Of a stretch of DNA of 64,000 nucleotides, positions 12,201 through 23,101 are shown piece by piece. Origin of the DNA: Enchytraeus crypticus (taxonomy: Eukaryota > Annelida > Clitellata > Enchytraeida > Enchytraeidae); contig CAJHZI010000447.1 of the NCBI GenBank assembly GCA_905160935.1, positions 1,532,501 through 1,596,500 of the forward strand. Reading direction: 5' to 3'. Each line of letters starts with the position of its first letter. The first letter of the stretch is position 1. Made by a program: the position numbers and the translations under genes. The notes under the pieces were generated by a model, which saw only the letters and a program-made list of their open reading frames with translations, ran no database searches and was not told where the DNA came from.

Positions 12201-12296
12201 GTATTGTCTCTAATTATATGACACAACAACGCTAACTTTTGCTTCAATATTTCATTCGTTAATGATTTATTTTATCTTCAGTTTTTTGAAGTCTGA
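6217..12296 (+). CDS. Ser-rich protein with acidic tail, multi-exon, function unknown
   Basis: Proposed exons are 6217-6251, 7486-7585, 9931-11042 and, less certainly, 11945-11986 and a terminal 12282-12296 (FFEV then TGA). Each is bounded by AG and GT, and phases agree: exon 7486 ends in a lone G that joins AT at 9931 to make Asp, and 11042 ends in phase 0. The protein starts (partial) YNEAFEEADIE, continues ENDGQGGYASDADSKHSRS, then EELKDNLAKLRVKYGDSEIE. A long Ser/Arg/Gln/Thr-rich segment includes a two-copy repeat (GSRQGxGPRxxRPASQLS). It ends in a Ser/Asp run (SSSDSSSSDDEDDDD) of the kind casein kinase 2 phosphorylates. It is probably intrinsically disordered. I recognise no domain. The first exon(s) and start codon are not identified. 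Retroelement debris fills the 7586-9930 intron. Confidence 0.6.
6296..6632 (+). mobile_element. LINE-B 3' fragment
   Basis: Decayed plus-strand copy of the LINE-B C-terminus. Blocks equivalent to TNEEVxERVGTDRQLI, RNRKKSWI, GLLKEVIEG and RGRPRxGMLDD are visible, ending ATGGACCTGCCGTTAGGCAG. The GA-repeat tail is lost. It lies in the intron after the 6217-6251 exon. Confidence 0.75.
6633..7485. other. Intron sequence, nothing recognised
   Basis: AT-rich intron sequence between a LINE-B fragment and the 100-nt exon at 7486. No further exon or repeat was identified by eye. Confidence 0.5.
7668..7725 (-). repeat. SINE-A 3' remnant
   Basis: Starts AGCTGGTAAAGCTAATGTT as in the other copies, then keeps AACATCA and a diverged remainder. 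Only the 3' part of the element is left. Confidence 0.55.
7745..8895 (-). mobile_element. Jockey-like LINE, RT and C-terminal fragment
   Basis: The minus strand encodes FDIYTNDQPI, then FIYADDNCSAYQ (the YADD catalytic box), NHLKPNPAKTQVCLSLRN and HPVYLGVTLDR, in a frame open from 8891 to 8511. After frame changes it continues through a YSSAEYACxVWG-like block (8400-8480) to a 121-codon C-terminal block with HLMNCNLTGDGATPEDL (8167-7802). This arrangement is that of jockey-clade LINE proteins common in invertebrates. Palm-domain motifs before YADD and the endonuclease are missing, so it is 5'-truncated and frameshifted. Confidence 0.85.
8945..9372 (-). mobile_element. LINE-B 3' fragment with CT/GA tail
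   Basis: On the minus strand it encodes the block around HSKGEGLLKEVIEGRMEG, RGRGRPRLGILDDLK and REEWRRYMTWTCH, followed by TAGTGCACTAAGAGAGAG at its 3' end. The tail lies at 8948-8961. The upstream end fades at about 9372. Same family as the copies at 6296, 15848, 19270, 24052 and 48365. Confidence 0.85.
9405..9516 (-). repeat. SINE-A, tRNA-derived, partial
   Basis: Has the standard 3' end (AAAGCTGGTAAAGCCAATG read on the plus strand), the TTTCCTCACTCG core and the B-box region (GTGAACCCC on the plus strand). It is truncated before the A box, at about 9516. It lies in the intron before the large Ser-rich exon. Confidence 0.8.
11094..11320 (-). repeat. SINE-B-like repeat (ATG-tailed)
   Basis: Begins (plus strand) TCATCTTCATC, then the shared block CATTTTAACTAGGGTCGGG, then GGCGCTCACCAACCGAATGC, ending ACCTGGACACAAAACGGG. 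Copies occur at 17700, 23635, 47134 and 49485, with an opposite-strand copy at 38982. All end in ATG/CAT trinucleotide repeats on one side, as a retroposed short element would. Its presence just after 11042 argues that the Ser-rich exon splices out before it. Confidence 0.75.
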
Positions 12297-12299
12297 CAG

Positions 12300-12352
12300 A
12301 ATTTGACTTCTTTTCATCATCATCATCTTCCCTTGAATCCTAGTTTAACTAG
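12300..12352 (-). repeat. SINE-B-like remnant
   Basis: Only the CAT-repeat end and TTCCCTTGAATCCTAGTTTAAC remain. The element breaks off directly at the TATG microsatellite. Confidence 0.6.
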
Positions 12353-12354
12353 TG

Positions 12355-12388
<34 letters not shown>

Positions 12389-12913
12389 TGTATGTATGTA
12401 TGTATGTATGTATGTATGTATGTATGTATGTATGTATGTGCGTATGTGCGTATGTGTGTATGTGCGTATGTATGTATGTATGTATGTATGTATGTATGTA
12501 TGTATGTATGTATGTATGTATGTATGTATGTATGTATGTATGTATGTATGTATGTATATATGTATGTATGTATGTATGAATGTATGTATGTATGTATGTA
12601 TGTATGTGTATGTAATGTATGTATGTATGTATGTATGTATGTATGTATGTATGTATGTATGTATGTATGTATGTATGTATGTATGTATGTATGTATGTAT
12701 GTATGTATGTATGTATGTATGTATGTATGTATGTATGTATGTATGTATGTATGTATGGTATGTATGTATGTATGTATGTATGTATGTATGTATGTATGTA
12801 TGTATGTATGTATGTATGTATGTATGTATGTATGTATGTATGTATGTATGTATGTATGTATGTATGTATCTCTGTATCTCTGTATCTCTGTATCTCTGTA
12901 TCTCTGCATGTAT
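12353..12913. repeat. (TATG)n tetranucleotide array, about 0.5 kb
   Basis: Near-perfect TATG repeats with a few interruptions (GCGTATG at 12440-12470, a phase slip at about 12612 and 12756), grading into five GTATCTCT units at the right end. It gives spurious open frames in every register; none is a gene. Confidence 0.97.
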
Positions 12914-13321
12914 CTATGTGTACAGTATGTTAGATGCAATGTTTATAATCGTGGAATACTGATTGTATCGTTTGGAAGAGATTACAGACTTCGAATTTTA
13001 GCGTTACCGTCTCTGACTATATTCTGATGGTACGGAAACAGACGTTACAATTTGCTTTATCGCCGTTTGTATTTAAAGCTACATATGACGTGCTCAATTT
13101 AATTTATGTTTCAGTTTCTAATTTATGAATGAAGACAATGGAACACTAGAGATCGGTATCAGTATCACGGGCAGTGCTAACTATCTTTATGTATCTTCAT
13201 TAATAAAACCTACATGTGAATTGGAAGACAGACATTATGCTCTTACATGATGGCGTCTTGAATATGGCGGACAAACAGAGAAAAAACTAGAGAGAGAAGT
13301 GCGCGCACACCTGGGCTCCTG
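12914..13321. other. No gene recognised
   Basis: Unique-looking sequence to the right of the tetranucleotide array. I see no exon or known repeat. Confidence 0.5.
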
Positions 13322-14970
13322 TATAACGGAACACTGGGTCAGGAAGCACCGCTGCTTGTTTAAGACCCATTTCCTCTTTCCTCTCCATGGTCATTAGTAA
13401 TCGTTGCCTTTTGATGGCGTATCAATTGCAGCCGGCGCGGATTTAATAATTACCTGCCATCACCCTGGGATTTTTCCTTCCTTAGCTTTTACCAACACTC
13501 GGTCTTTCAAGGTGGTCACTCACAAAGTACTAACCGAGGTCGATGTGGCTTAACTTCGATAATTGACGCGCAACTAAACCAAGTGCGCTAACCCGCCGTC
13601 TTATCTAACCCCGCCGTATATCAGGGGCCTGTGATCAGCAGAATACATTTGAGTTTATAGACTAATTAAGACATATAGCGTATCATAGTGTTGTGTCATA
13701 GTGTCATTAGTGTCATAGTGTTGTTTGTAGGCATATAGTTGACAAATTCCGTAGGGACTTCGTTAGTATCTTAATACTACATACTTTCGAAAGTTTGTGT
13801 AGCAACGAACTTTTTTAAAGGTGGTAACTTTAAATCATTAAGTGGAAGTGATGAAGGTGTTAACTTTAAATCATTAAGTGGAAGCGATCAAAAGAGCCTG
13901 TTTCTAATACAATTGAATATTGAAATGGTTATTTAAAAGCAATTTTAGATAATCGTTATTATGATGGTGGGAAATTACTGTTTGCATTTAGAGTTAATAT
14001 TTGAGCAGGCCTACATTCAGACCTGTGTAATCATAATCTTATCTGAATATTTATAGGTTTACTAGTAGCGTAGATAAAGTTCAATATACAGAAGTCATGA
14101 ATGCGATTCTACTAGTGATTCTATTCGACAATGTGTCGATTCTACTTAATTGTCTAATACTGACAATTTTACGTTTTCTTGAACTTGTTAAACTTCTATA
14201 ACTCTTAAGCCGACATGCAGGCCACGCCGAATTCAAGACAGTGTATGGTGTGAATTCGCCTTGATGAGTGAAGTGTTTAAATATCGTGGTTTGCTTTAGG
14301 CCTACTTGGTTCTTGCCTTGCTATCTGATGTTAGCATCCGTTGATTCGATTTTGTAAATAAAATAAGTATTACTTAAATTTATGACAGCTTCACCAAAAC
14401 TTTGCAAAACTTTTGTAGATTAATTAAAGTTTACGTTTTCTTGAACTTGTTAAACTTCTAATGTCCATTAAAGGACATTGAAGAAAACTGCAGCAGAACT
14501 GTTTCAAGCAGTTTTACAACTTTACAATTACGTTCGTCCTTGAACTTGGCAAATGTCCTTTACAATTCTAAATTTATAATAATTTTTATATTGGCTTGAA
14601 ATATTAGACTCGAGTGATTTTGGTCACCATACATTAAATTGATGTACAGGAGTGGATGCTACATGCTGCTAGCAGAGTTGGTAGCATTCCTGCCGAATAA
14701 GCAAGTTTGAACATCCGCGTAAGCATCTGTGGCACTAATGGTAAGGAATAGGCGCTAAACCTTGGAAGACCGAGTGTTGGTAAAAGCTTAGGAAGGAAAA
14801 AAATCCCAGGGTGATGGAAGGTTATTCTTAAATCCACGCCGGCTGCAATTGATGCGCCATCAAAAGGCAACGATTACTAATAACCATGGAGAGCAAGGAG
14901 GAAATGGTCTCTTGTTTAAGACCCATTTCCTCTTAAGTATCTGTGCTTCCTGACCCAGTGTGCCGTTATG
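13322..14970. repeat. Large inverted repeat with arms of about 220 bp
   Basis: The left arm (13322-13545) starts ATAACGGAACACTGGGTCAG. The right arm (about 14745-14970) is its inverted copy, ending CTGACCCAGTGTGCCGTTAT. Shared internal blocks include GTAATCGTTGCCTTTTGATGG and CTTTTACCAACACTCGGTCT in opposite orientations. The right arm also has a local GAGGAAATG...CATTTCCTC hairpin. The 1.1 kb between the arms holds nothing I recognise. It could be a non-autonomous foldback element or two copies of one repeat in opposite orientation; I see no clear target duplication. Confidence 0.65.
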
Positions 14971-15847
14971 TTATGTTAAACTTTACTTTCATTTTAAATG
15001 TTTCATCAGTCACCCATTTTGAAACTGCTCTCTATTCCGCTTATCGTCTAATGCAGTAAAGCGAGTGGACTGGTAGTACAGGTTACATAACATGTTTTGA
15101 CGTAGTAGGTTTTAGAAATTTCAATGTTTTAGAATAGCAGGCATGTTCTATCAATAATAATTAAGCGAAAGTCAGTCAGCAATGTGCTGGTTAATTTAGT
15201 TTAGAACGTACAGTATTTAAAAGTCGTCGTATCGGCACACTCTTTATCGACTGTTACTGTCGCCTGCCTTGCGCTTACGTCACTCTCATACTATGTAGGC
15301 CTAGGTACACCACTGAGCCAGTGCCAGCAAATACAAAAACTTTTGACGTTCAGTATAGAGGATAATGATGTAGGCTATAATTGTTCCAATATTATATCGC
15401 TTTATTATTTTTATTTCTTGAACGCGTGAAGATTAAATGTACAGTATACGACGACGTAGACTGCATCAGGCATACTGTTAGATCACTTAAAGTCAGTGTA
15501 ATAATATTATTTACATTGTTATACATCAATCAAAACTTTTGATCTACAATTAACTATTTTAAATAATATATCTTGAACTTCAACTCTACTAATCATGTTC
15601 TATAGTATTGTAGCACTTGAATATTAAACAATAATTAAATTCTACATTGAAAAGGGTATACGTTGCACATTCGTTACAGTAATTAATACTAATTATATAA
15701 TCATATTTATATTAATTAATATATTAAATTTTGATTAATGTTTGCTTCAATATAACACGGATACAGTCTGAGATGGTCGGTTGAGCTTTGAGCAATATCT
15801 ATTAGATACGAGCTATTCTCTGCAGACAGAAACCCACAGTTTTACTA
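14971..15847. other. No gene recognised
   Basis: AT-rich, without supported exons or recognised repeats. Confidence 0.5.
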
Positions 15848-16085
15848 TCTCTCTCTCTCTCTCTCTCTCTTAGTGCACTGCCTGCTGGCAGGTCCATGCT
15901 AGATAATGACTCCACTCTTCTCTGTCTTACATTTTCCTCTTCACGTTCACCTATGAGTGGATCTTTAAAATCATCTAACATTCTTAATCCCGGTCTGCCT
16001 CTGTTTACTTTCCCTTCCTTCTAACTTCAATGACTTCTTGTAGTCAGCTATCTCCCCTCAGAATGTGTCCTATCCAAATATTATT
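15848..16085 (-). mobile_element. LINE-B 3' fragment with CT/GA tail
   Basis: A TCTC repeat followed by TTAGTGCACTGCCTGCTGGC marks the 3' end. Decayed codons for the RGRPR...LDDFK segment follow on the minus strand. Confidence 0.8.
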
Positions 16086-16959
16086 TCTAATTCTTGGTTT
16101 TTTCTATTTCAATGCTAGTAAATTTAAGTAGGCTTATCGCGGTTCCAAGTTTGTTGAAAAAGTTTTTGTTAAAATCTGGTTGCACCTCTCACACACATAC
16201 CCACGTACATGTATAACCGAGAAAATTGAACCCACGCAATCTAAATGAACTCAGGTTCTGTCATTTTTGTTGTAACCAGAAGCCCCACACTGTACTAGAC
16301 TTACAATAATACTAGCCATATTATAACTATTATAAAAGATCTTTAACGTCCGAACTAGTTTCAAAATGGACTAGGCTGATAATTATAGACAAGATAAACA
16401 GTTAGATTACTTTTAATTACTGAACAGAAGAAATTTAAAGCAAAATAAATTATCACAGTCTAACTCAGGCTATAAACATTAGTACAAATATCAGTTACTC
16501 TTCTCGAATAACTTGCATGGTGTCGAAGTATAACAATCCGAAGAGCAGGTTATTACAGTAGTAAGGCATGCATGCCAAATTTAGTAAGTATGCCAGTGCA
16601 GTGCAGGCCTACTCCGTAGAAAAGTTTAAATTGTAGAGTATTTTAAACGTATTGCGTTACGTACAAATAAGACTTTGAGATTGGAATATGTGAACTATGA
16701 AGTGCCACACGAAAGCAGTGCTCAAAGATTTCAAGAGACAGACGAAAACTAAATTTAATTTTTGTTTCAGAATCGCAATTGATATTGTCACAGACGGTAT
16801 CCTGTTTACTTACTAAATACTCAACTGCGTACTCATAAACAGTGACAAACATCAAATTTTTTAAAGTAGTTAACTTTATCTCAAAAGTGTACTTTTGTAA
16901 AAAAATTATATTTGTAAACTGCTTAGATTTTGCACCAGTTTGTCATAAAAGTCGATACT
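16086..16959. other. No gene recognised
   Basis: AT-rich sequence; a short open frame on the minus strand (16643-16855) shows no similarity I know. Confidence 0.5.
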
Positions 16960-17455
16960 ACGCCTAGTACATCACTAATCAAGAGACCACGCCTACCACA
17001 GCACTAATCAAGAGACACGCCTACCACAGCACTAATCAAAAGACCAAGCCTACCACAGCACTAATCAAGAGACCACGCCTACCACAACACTAATCAAGAG
17101 ACTACGCCTACCACAGCACTAATCAAGAGACCACGCCTACCACACCACTAATCAAAAGACCACGCCTACCACAGCACTAATCAAAAGACCACGCCTACCA
17201 CAGCACTAATCAAGAGACCACGCCTACCACAACACTAATCAGGAGACTACGCCTACCACAGCACTAATCAAGAGACCACGCCTACCACAACACTAATCAA
17301 GAGACCACGCCTACCACAACACTAATCAAGAGACCACGCCTACCACACCACTAATCAAAAGATCACGCCTACCACAGCACTAATCAAGAGACCACGCCTA
17401 CCACAGCACTAAATAAGAGACCATGCCTATCACAGCACCAATCAAGAGACCACAG
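16960..17455. repeat. 29-bp minisatellite
   Basis: About 16 tandem copies of a unit built on CTAATCAAGAGACCACGCCT plus ACCACAGCA. Variants (AAAAGACC, CACCAC, AACAC) recur in a pattern suggesting duplication of multi-unit blocks. There are no spacers of differing sequence and no open frame. Confidence 0.95.
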
Positions 17456-17699
17456 AGGTGAATCCCAGCTAGACCGATTCTCAGAATATCCCCGAGTTGT
17501 GCTAACAGATTAAATTTCTTAATGTAGCTACAATATTATTACTATAAAATGAAAAAGCTAATTACCTTTATAAAAATCTCAAGAAAAGTACTTAAATAGT
17601 TAATTACCTTTCGGCATAGACTCTACAAATTACTTTTATTTAAACTATAATCAAATTAACGTATGCAGAATTTTGCAATAATAAAAATTAAAATAACAA

Positions 17700-17986
17700 G
17701 TCATCATAATCATCATCATCATCCTCCCTTAAATCCCAGTTTAACTAAGGTCGGGATACAAATAGACTGTCTCAAATCTTCTCTGTCCTACACCACGCCA
17801 CCAGCCAATACCCTATTTGAGACTTTTCCATTCGTTTAAATTTTTGTAGCAATTTCTGAAGCGTAGGCGCTCACCAACCGAATGCCCTTTCGGACGTTAG
17901 TATGGATCTTAGAGCTTTAGTCGTCTCCTACAACACGTGCTGTCACCGGTTGGTCAATTCTTCAAACAACCCGGACACAACACGGG
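17700..17986 (-). repeat. SINE-B-like repeat, longest copy
   Basis: Runs from the ATCATCATC end through CAGTTTAACTAAGGTCGGG, GGCGCTCACCAACCGAATGC and ACGTGCTGTCACCGG to ACCCGGACACAACACGGGG. It looks like the fullest copy in the window. I see no convincing tRNA A/B boxes, so its promoter type is unclear. Confidence 0.75.
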
Positions 17987-17999
17987 GAAAAAATTAAAA

Positions 18000-18190
18000 T
18001 AACAAGTAACAAAAAAAATTAAATAATAAAGATTTAACGTCCGTTTTCTCATACAAGGATGATGTCGTGGACGTCCCACCATCACACATCACTACAAATC
18101 GATTTATCCAAACGATCTGAAAAAAGCATATGCTGAAGACAAAAAAAAGAGATTCCAAATGGTGCCAGTCCAGCGATAAAAAAAAGAGCA
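18000..18190 (-). mobile_element. LINE-A 3'-end copy (5'-truncated)
   Basis: Matches the 3' end of the LINE-A element at 42985. On the plus strand: TAATAAAGATTTAACGTCCG, TTTTCTCATACAAGGATGATG, then the AAACGATCTG and CCAGTCCAGCGAT blocks. No coding sequence remains. Confidence 0.8.
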
Positions 18191-19269
18191 CTATTCTAGA
18201 AATAGAAATTTCTAGATAGAAATTCTAGAAGCCCAGGTAAAATTCTGACAATCTATTTGCTAAAATAAAATAACAGTATTTAGCAAAACATAAACACTTA
18301 CAATTTGTTTAAAAATGTGTTTAGTATTATTATTAAATTTATATTTATAATATAATTTGTTTCAAAAAAGATCTAAAGCACACCTAATGCCAATGATCAA
18401 CTTTCGAGACTGCAGACAATCTTATTCAATATTTCTCGTCAATATGAATCATATATTAAGCACGTAATTGATATGAATTCAGGTTAAACCAAGTAGCAAT
18501 GATCAAGTTTATCCTTTTTCACATTTAACAGTTCACATTATGCAAACCACTGATATGCAAACATAGCAAAAATATTTTAAAAGAATATAAATAATACTTA
18601 GAAGAGGAGACGCATTAGAAGAAAACGTTAAAAACTAATCAATGGCAAAGATGAGGTAACTGAGCTTCAGAGTAAACACAACACACTTAAAGTCATATTT
18701 TCTGACACTTCTGCATATTAAGCTACAAAAATACTAGTTCAGACTGTGTTCTTCTCTTTAGAAAACTGAGATGCCACTTGAAATCAAATATGTCCATTAT
18801 GTTCAAGAGATTCGTAAAGGTATCCAATTTGGAATACCAGTTGGAGAGTAGAGCTTAGAACACTTGCGCTATAAAAAATCAGCAAGAAAAGGAACTGTTT
18901 GACTATTTTATATACCAACCAAATTTTGAGTGTCCTTGAGGTACAGAAAAAGTGAGTCAGTTTCTTAATTTAAAAAGGTTTAATTGATTATAACCCATAA
19001 TATTTATTTAGCAATAATATGGTACAGTATAATTTGCAATTATATCATTATAGGATGTAAGTTTCAATATGGTAATATTATAAATATAAATTTGCTTAAT
19101 AATTTTATGATTTCATATTTATTACTTGATATCTGAGAGAAGATTTATTTTCAATTTGTTAAAGTGCGCACTTCTGCTGCTAATAGGCCTTTGATAGGAT
19201 TGATTAGATAACTATGTTGAATATCTTGAAAACAATAGAAATTGACTGAAGAGATATAAGATTAATTCT
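18191..19269. other. No gene recognised
   Basis: AT-rich, with no supported exon or repeat. Confidence 0.5.
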
Positions 19270-20235
19270 AAACTTGTACACGATTCAAAGTGCCGTAATC
19301 AAGATCCAACAAGATTACTCAGACAACACAAAATAGAACGGGGAGTACGACAAGGCATTTGTAGTACGTAAATAACACGGAAGACATTGAAGAAAGAATA
19401 AAAGTAGTAGGTAAATTGTTGCATGATGTGAGATTTGCAGATGATCAAGGAATGGTAGTGGGAAGCGAGAATGGACTGAAAAGATAATGGATAATCTGAT
19501 CGATAGGGCATTAAAGTAAGGTATGATTAACTTAACGATAAGGCATTAAAATAAGGTATGATTAAAAAGAAGACAAAAGCGATGAGAATCCCAGGAAAGA
19601 GGTAAAGTCAATGTTACAATAAGCGATACGAAATTGGAACAGATAAGAGTCTCATATATTTAGTGACCGAAATACACTACTACAGATGATGGGAAATGTG
19701 ATACTGAAATATATAGTAATATTGTACAACCAAATGAAGCCTTTGGTATTAGGAGAGAACTTTTAACACAAAGTCTAAATAATGCCACAAAGATATCGAA
19801 AACCTTTTGTACGGACCATGATACTATATGGATATGAAACATGGACCTTATGGAAGCTATCTATCAAATAGAAGCGCTGGAAATGTGGATACGTAAAAGA
19901 ATGGGAAATATTAGCTGGGCCCAAAAAGTGACAAATGAAGAAGTTCTGGAGTGTACTGGTACAGATAGACAGTTGATAAACGCATTAATAAATAAGAAGA
20001 AGAGCTAAACAAGACGCATTCTAAGGGTGGCATCATTTAGTTTACTAAATGATGTCCTAGAAGGTAGAATGGAAGGAATGAAAAACAGAGGCAGACCAAG
20101 ATTGGGAACGTTAGACGATTTGAAGATACACTCGTACGTGAACTTGAAGAGGAAAATGAAAGACAGAGAATAGTGAAGGCGTTATATAACATGAACCTGC
20201 CAGTAGTCGGTGCACTAAAAGAAAGAGAGGGACAG
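19270..20235 (+). mobile_element. LINE-B, longer decayed copy
   Basis: The plus strand encodes, with many stops and frame changes, blocks aligned to LINE-B at 48365-49440: a KIQQDYSD-like block, ERGVRQGICS, KVVGKLLHDVRFADDQGM (catalytic FADD), a YGYETWTL-like block, EALEMWI, TNEEVLE and RGRPRLGTLDD. It ends ATGAACCTGCCAGTAGTCGG and TGCACTAAAAGAAAGAGAGG. It is inactive. Confidence 0.8.
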
Positions 20236-20239
20236 AGCA

Positions 20240-23100
20240 AATACTAGCAATGGAGAGAAAGTGGCCTGTTGAAGACAGCTCTTCTTCAACATTCATTACA
20301 TATGTTTATCTCGCAGATCCTATCATCTAAAGCTACCCTGCTAGCACTTGATTACGGAGTCCAAAAAAATGCTAGGTTGACAATTGTGAATCACTTCATA
20401 TATCTAGGGTATTGGATATTATAATTCTATCCCACAGACGCTCAATTCTGAAGTCCATCCTAATGTAATACACACAAGTGACACACAGGATAAGTAGTAG
20501 TACACCTAGCAAACCATGTGGTACATAAAGCAGGGCTTTGAATGCATGTAGCAGGGCCTTTAGTATACTGTAAAAATACAATTCCTATTGAAAATTCAAT
20601 CCTTTAAAGTAAAACATCTTTCAAAATCTAAATATTTTTATTGGCCGGTGTAACATTCAAATCTTATGAGACTGTGTCTCAGAGGACAATTGTACATTAT
20701 ATATCATTATATAATCTGATGAGTTTCAAATGATTTTAAAGATCTCACATTTAAATTTCCAGTAACAAATTTGTTAAAACAGTACAATTTCATCAGGAAC
20801 TTAGACATACGCTTGTAACATTTAATAACTTCAAGAAGGCAAATTGTAATGTCAGTTTTCTAGAAACCACTTCTCATATCATAACAGAAAAGTTCAAGTA
20901 CAGTAGATGAGATTGCTCCATGATTCAAAGAAGAATGCACTCTAATTCTACAGAAAACAATCTACATGTACAATATTTAAACCAATTTACCAATATTTAA
21001 CTCTGTGGACTTCAGAATAAATAAATGCCAATTACTAGCATACACAATAGCCTTAAATTATTTGGAAAAAGCACCCATTCAAGATGACATAGAGCAATTC
21101 ATAGTGAGGCAATTCACTATGATACATGATACTTGAAGGTAGGAACATGTGACACTTAAAAAACACATTCTTGCAAAGTTAACAAGTTAGGTAATAACAA
21201 ACTTATTTGAAAAATCTGCAGGATCACAGGAACAGATAAAAAGAAGAATGCCCAGCAGAAAAATAATATTCACACATTGAGTTAAAATAGATTTATAAGC
21301 AGTTTAATAGAAGACTCCAAGCACTAACCATTCTTTGTTAAAGCAATAGAGGAGGCAAAAATTAAATCAAAGAAAACATCTTTAAAAAAAGATCTTTTAA
21401 AATATTATCAAAGCATAGTCGTTAGCATGATATTGACACTTTGGGTTTATCAAAGGTGAGCACATTGAGCGGTCTATTTTGACCGTTAATGTAGATACTG
21501 AGAATTGCAAACCAGCATATACATAGATCTTATCAAAAGCAACAGTATAATGATAATACACAAACGATATGCATAGAAATTCAGTATATATGTATAATGA
21601 ACATACATGTACTGTATACACAAATAGTGCATGTTCATTATATATGCATTATGCATTATAAACATGCAATAAAGTGAATAATTATACCAGATAGTTAAAA
21701 ATATGAAATAATATATCACTGATAGTATTATAAAGTTCAATCAACAATCCTATATTAACATTCTGATGTCAAGTTCACTATTTCAAGTATCATTTTTCTT
21801 CAAAATAGAAAACAATTATAATACATAATTGGTTTCAATTAATTATTCATATTTTCCAATTAATTAGTAATAGCCAGATAATTTTCACATCATTTCCAAA
21901 GTTAGGTATTACATGGTACTTCAACTGTTTTAACAGCAATTAAAGCATCAACACGAAGAATAAGTCTTCAAAATATTTCAAATTACAAAAGACCTCAAAC
22001 CAAGCTTAACTTCTTGTTTCTTCTAAGCATAGTATGTATGTCAGTGATGGGACTGATACTGAATTTTAACTCAGTACCTACTGATCTACAGTCGGACCCG
22101 TGATTATAAGCAACTGGCTCCTCCTATTGCAGGAAATTTCAGAAAACTCTAGGCTAGACAGAAGCACATTACTATTTCAAAATACAAGACAATAAATGTT
22201 AGCACATCTCCAATTCATGTAACATATACTATTGTATTCCTCATGAGTTGGATGCCATCACAAGCGATTCGACTGTGAATGGTAAAAGGCCAAGCTCTCA
22301 AATAGTAGTTAACTCATGGTTTTAATCCATGTGTGGATTAAAATCATTAGAGCTTATATTAGCTTTCACACATGCACAATCTATCACTTTATACATAACT
22401 TCTTTAGAAGAAGAATAGGATATTAAGTAGGCCACATCATTTTTAAAGTTTTGCGTTAAAAAGTATTATTTAAAAGTATATTGAAGAAAACTCTTTAACT
22501 GTCAATTGAAGAAATGAGCAAAAACGTTTATAAAGTCTGTGTGTCTAGTGTTAGGCTAAGTGGCAGGATTAAGGTATGTATTCCTGCTCAGAGTCTCCTT
22601 TCACACACGATAGATCAAATTAATTCTTTCATACAAGGCTATGCTTTATCCATATCATATGTAGCCCATAGCTTTGTAAAATACACTTCTGAAGTGGTTT
22701 CTCGTAACCTTTTCAGTTTTTGCTTAGTTGCTTCTTACGACATATGCAGTTAGAAAGTTTGTATGAAGTGTGCAGTTAGAAGGTTTATCTATTCTTCAGC
22801 GTCTCGAATGCAACACAGTAATTATCATGTATGTGCTGCCAAATCACCGATTCAGCTTACATAGAGTGACACAAAAACTAGTTTACGAGTATAGCTCCCA
22901 GTGGCCTCAATCAATTTCCTTATACTATGACGATTTTATGTGAGTGTTAACAACTTTTAAACACATATACATATCTTTTACAGACTATGTTCAAGATCAA
23001 CCATTAAAAAAATACATAATCTTAACTAAAAATTCATCACATCGAACACACTTCTGAAGTTTTCAGTTAACATCACAATATACAGATTCACAAAAACTAG
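20240..23100. other. Gene-poor stretch downstream of CREBL2
   Basis: About 2.9 kb of AT-rich sequence. A weak tRNA-like/SINE-A-like patch lies near 22040-22135 (CAGTGATGGGACTG, then ACTGATCTACAGTCGGAC, then AACTGGCTCC). Otherwise no exon or repeat was recognised. Part of it may be the CREBL2 3' untranslated region, whose end I cannot place. Confidence 0.5.
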
Positions 23101-23101
23101 G

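Noticed and set aside
12303..13027. Long open frames in both strands (MYVCMYVC and YIHTYIHT types)
   Set aside because: Pure translation of the TATG microsatellite; open in several registers and without any non-repeat coding sequence.
16960..17455. CRISPR-like regular array
   Set aside because: Head-to-tail minisatellite in eukaryotic DNA with no unique spacers.
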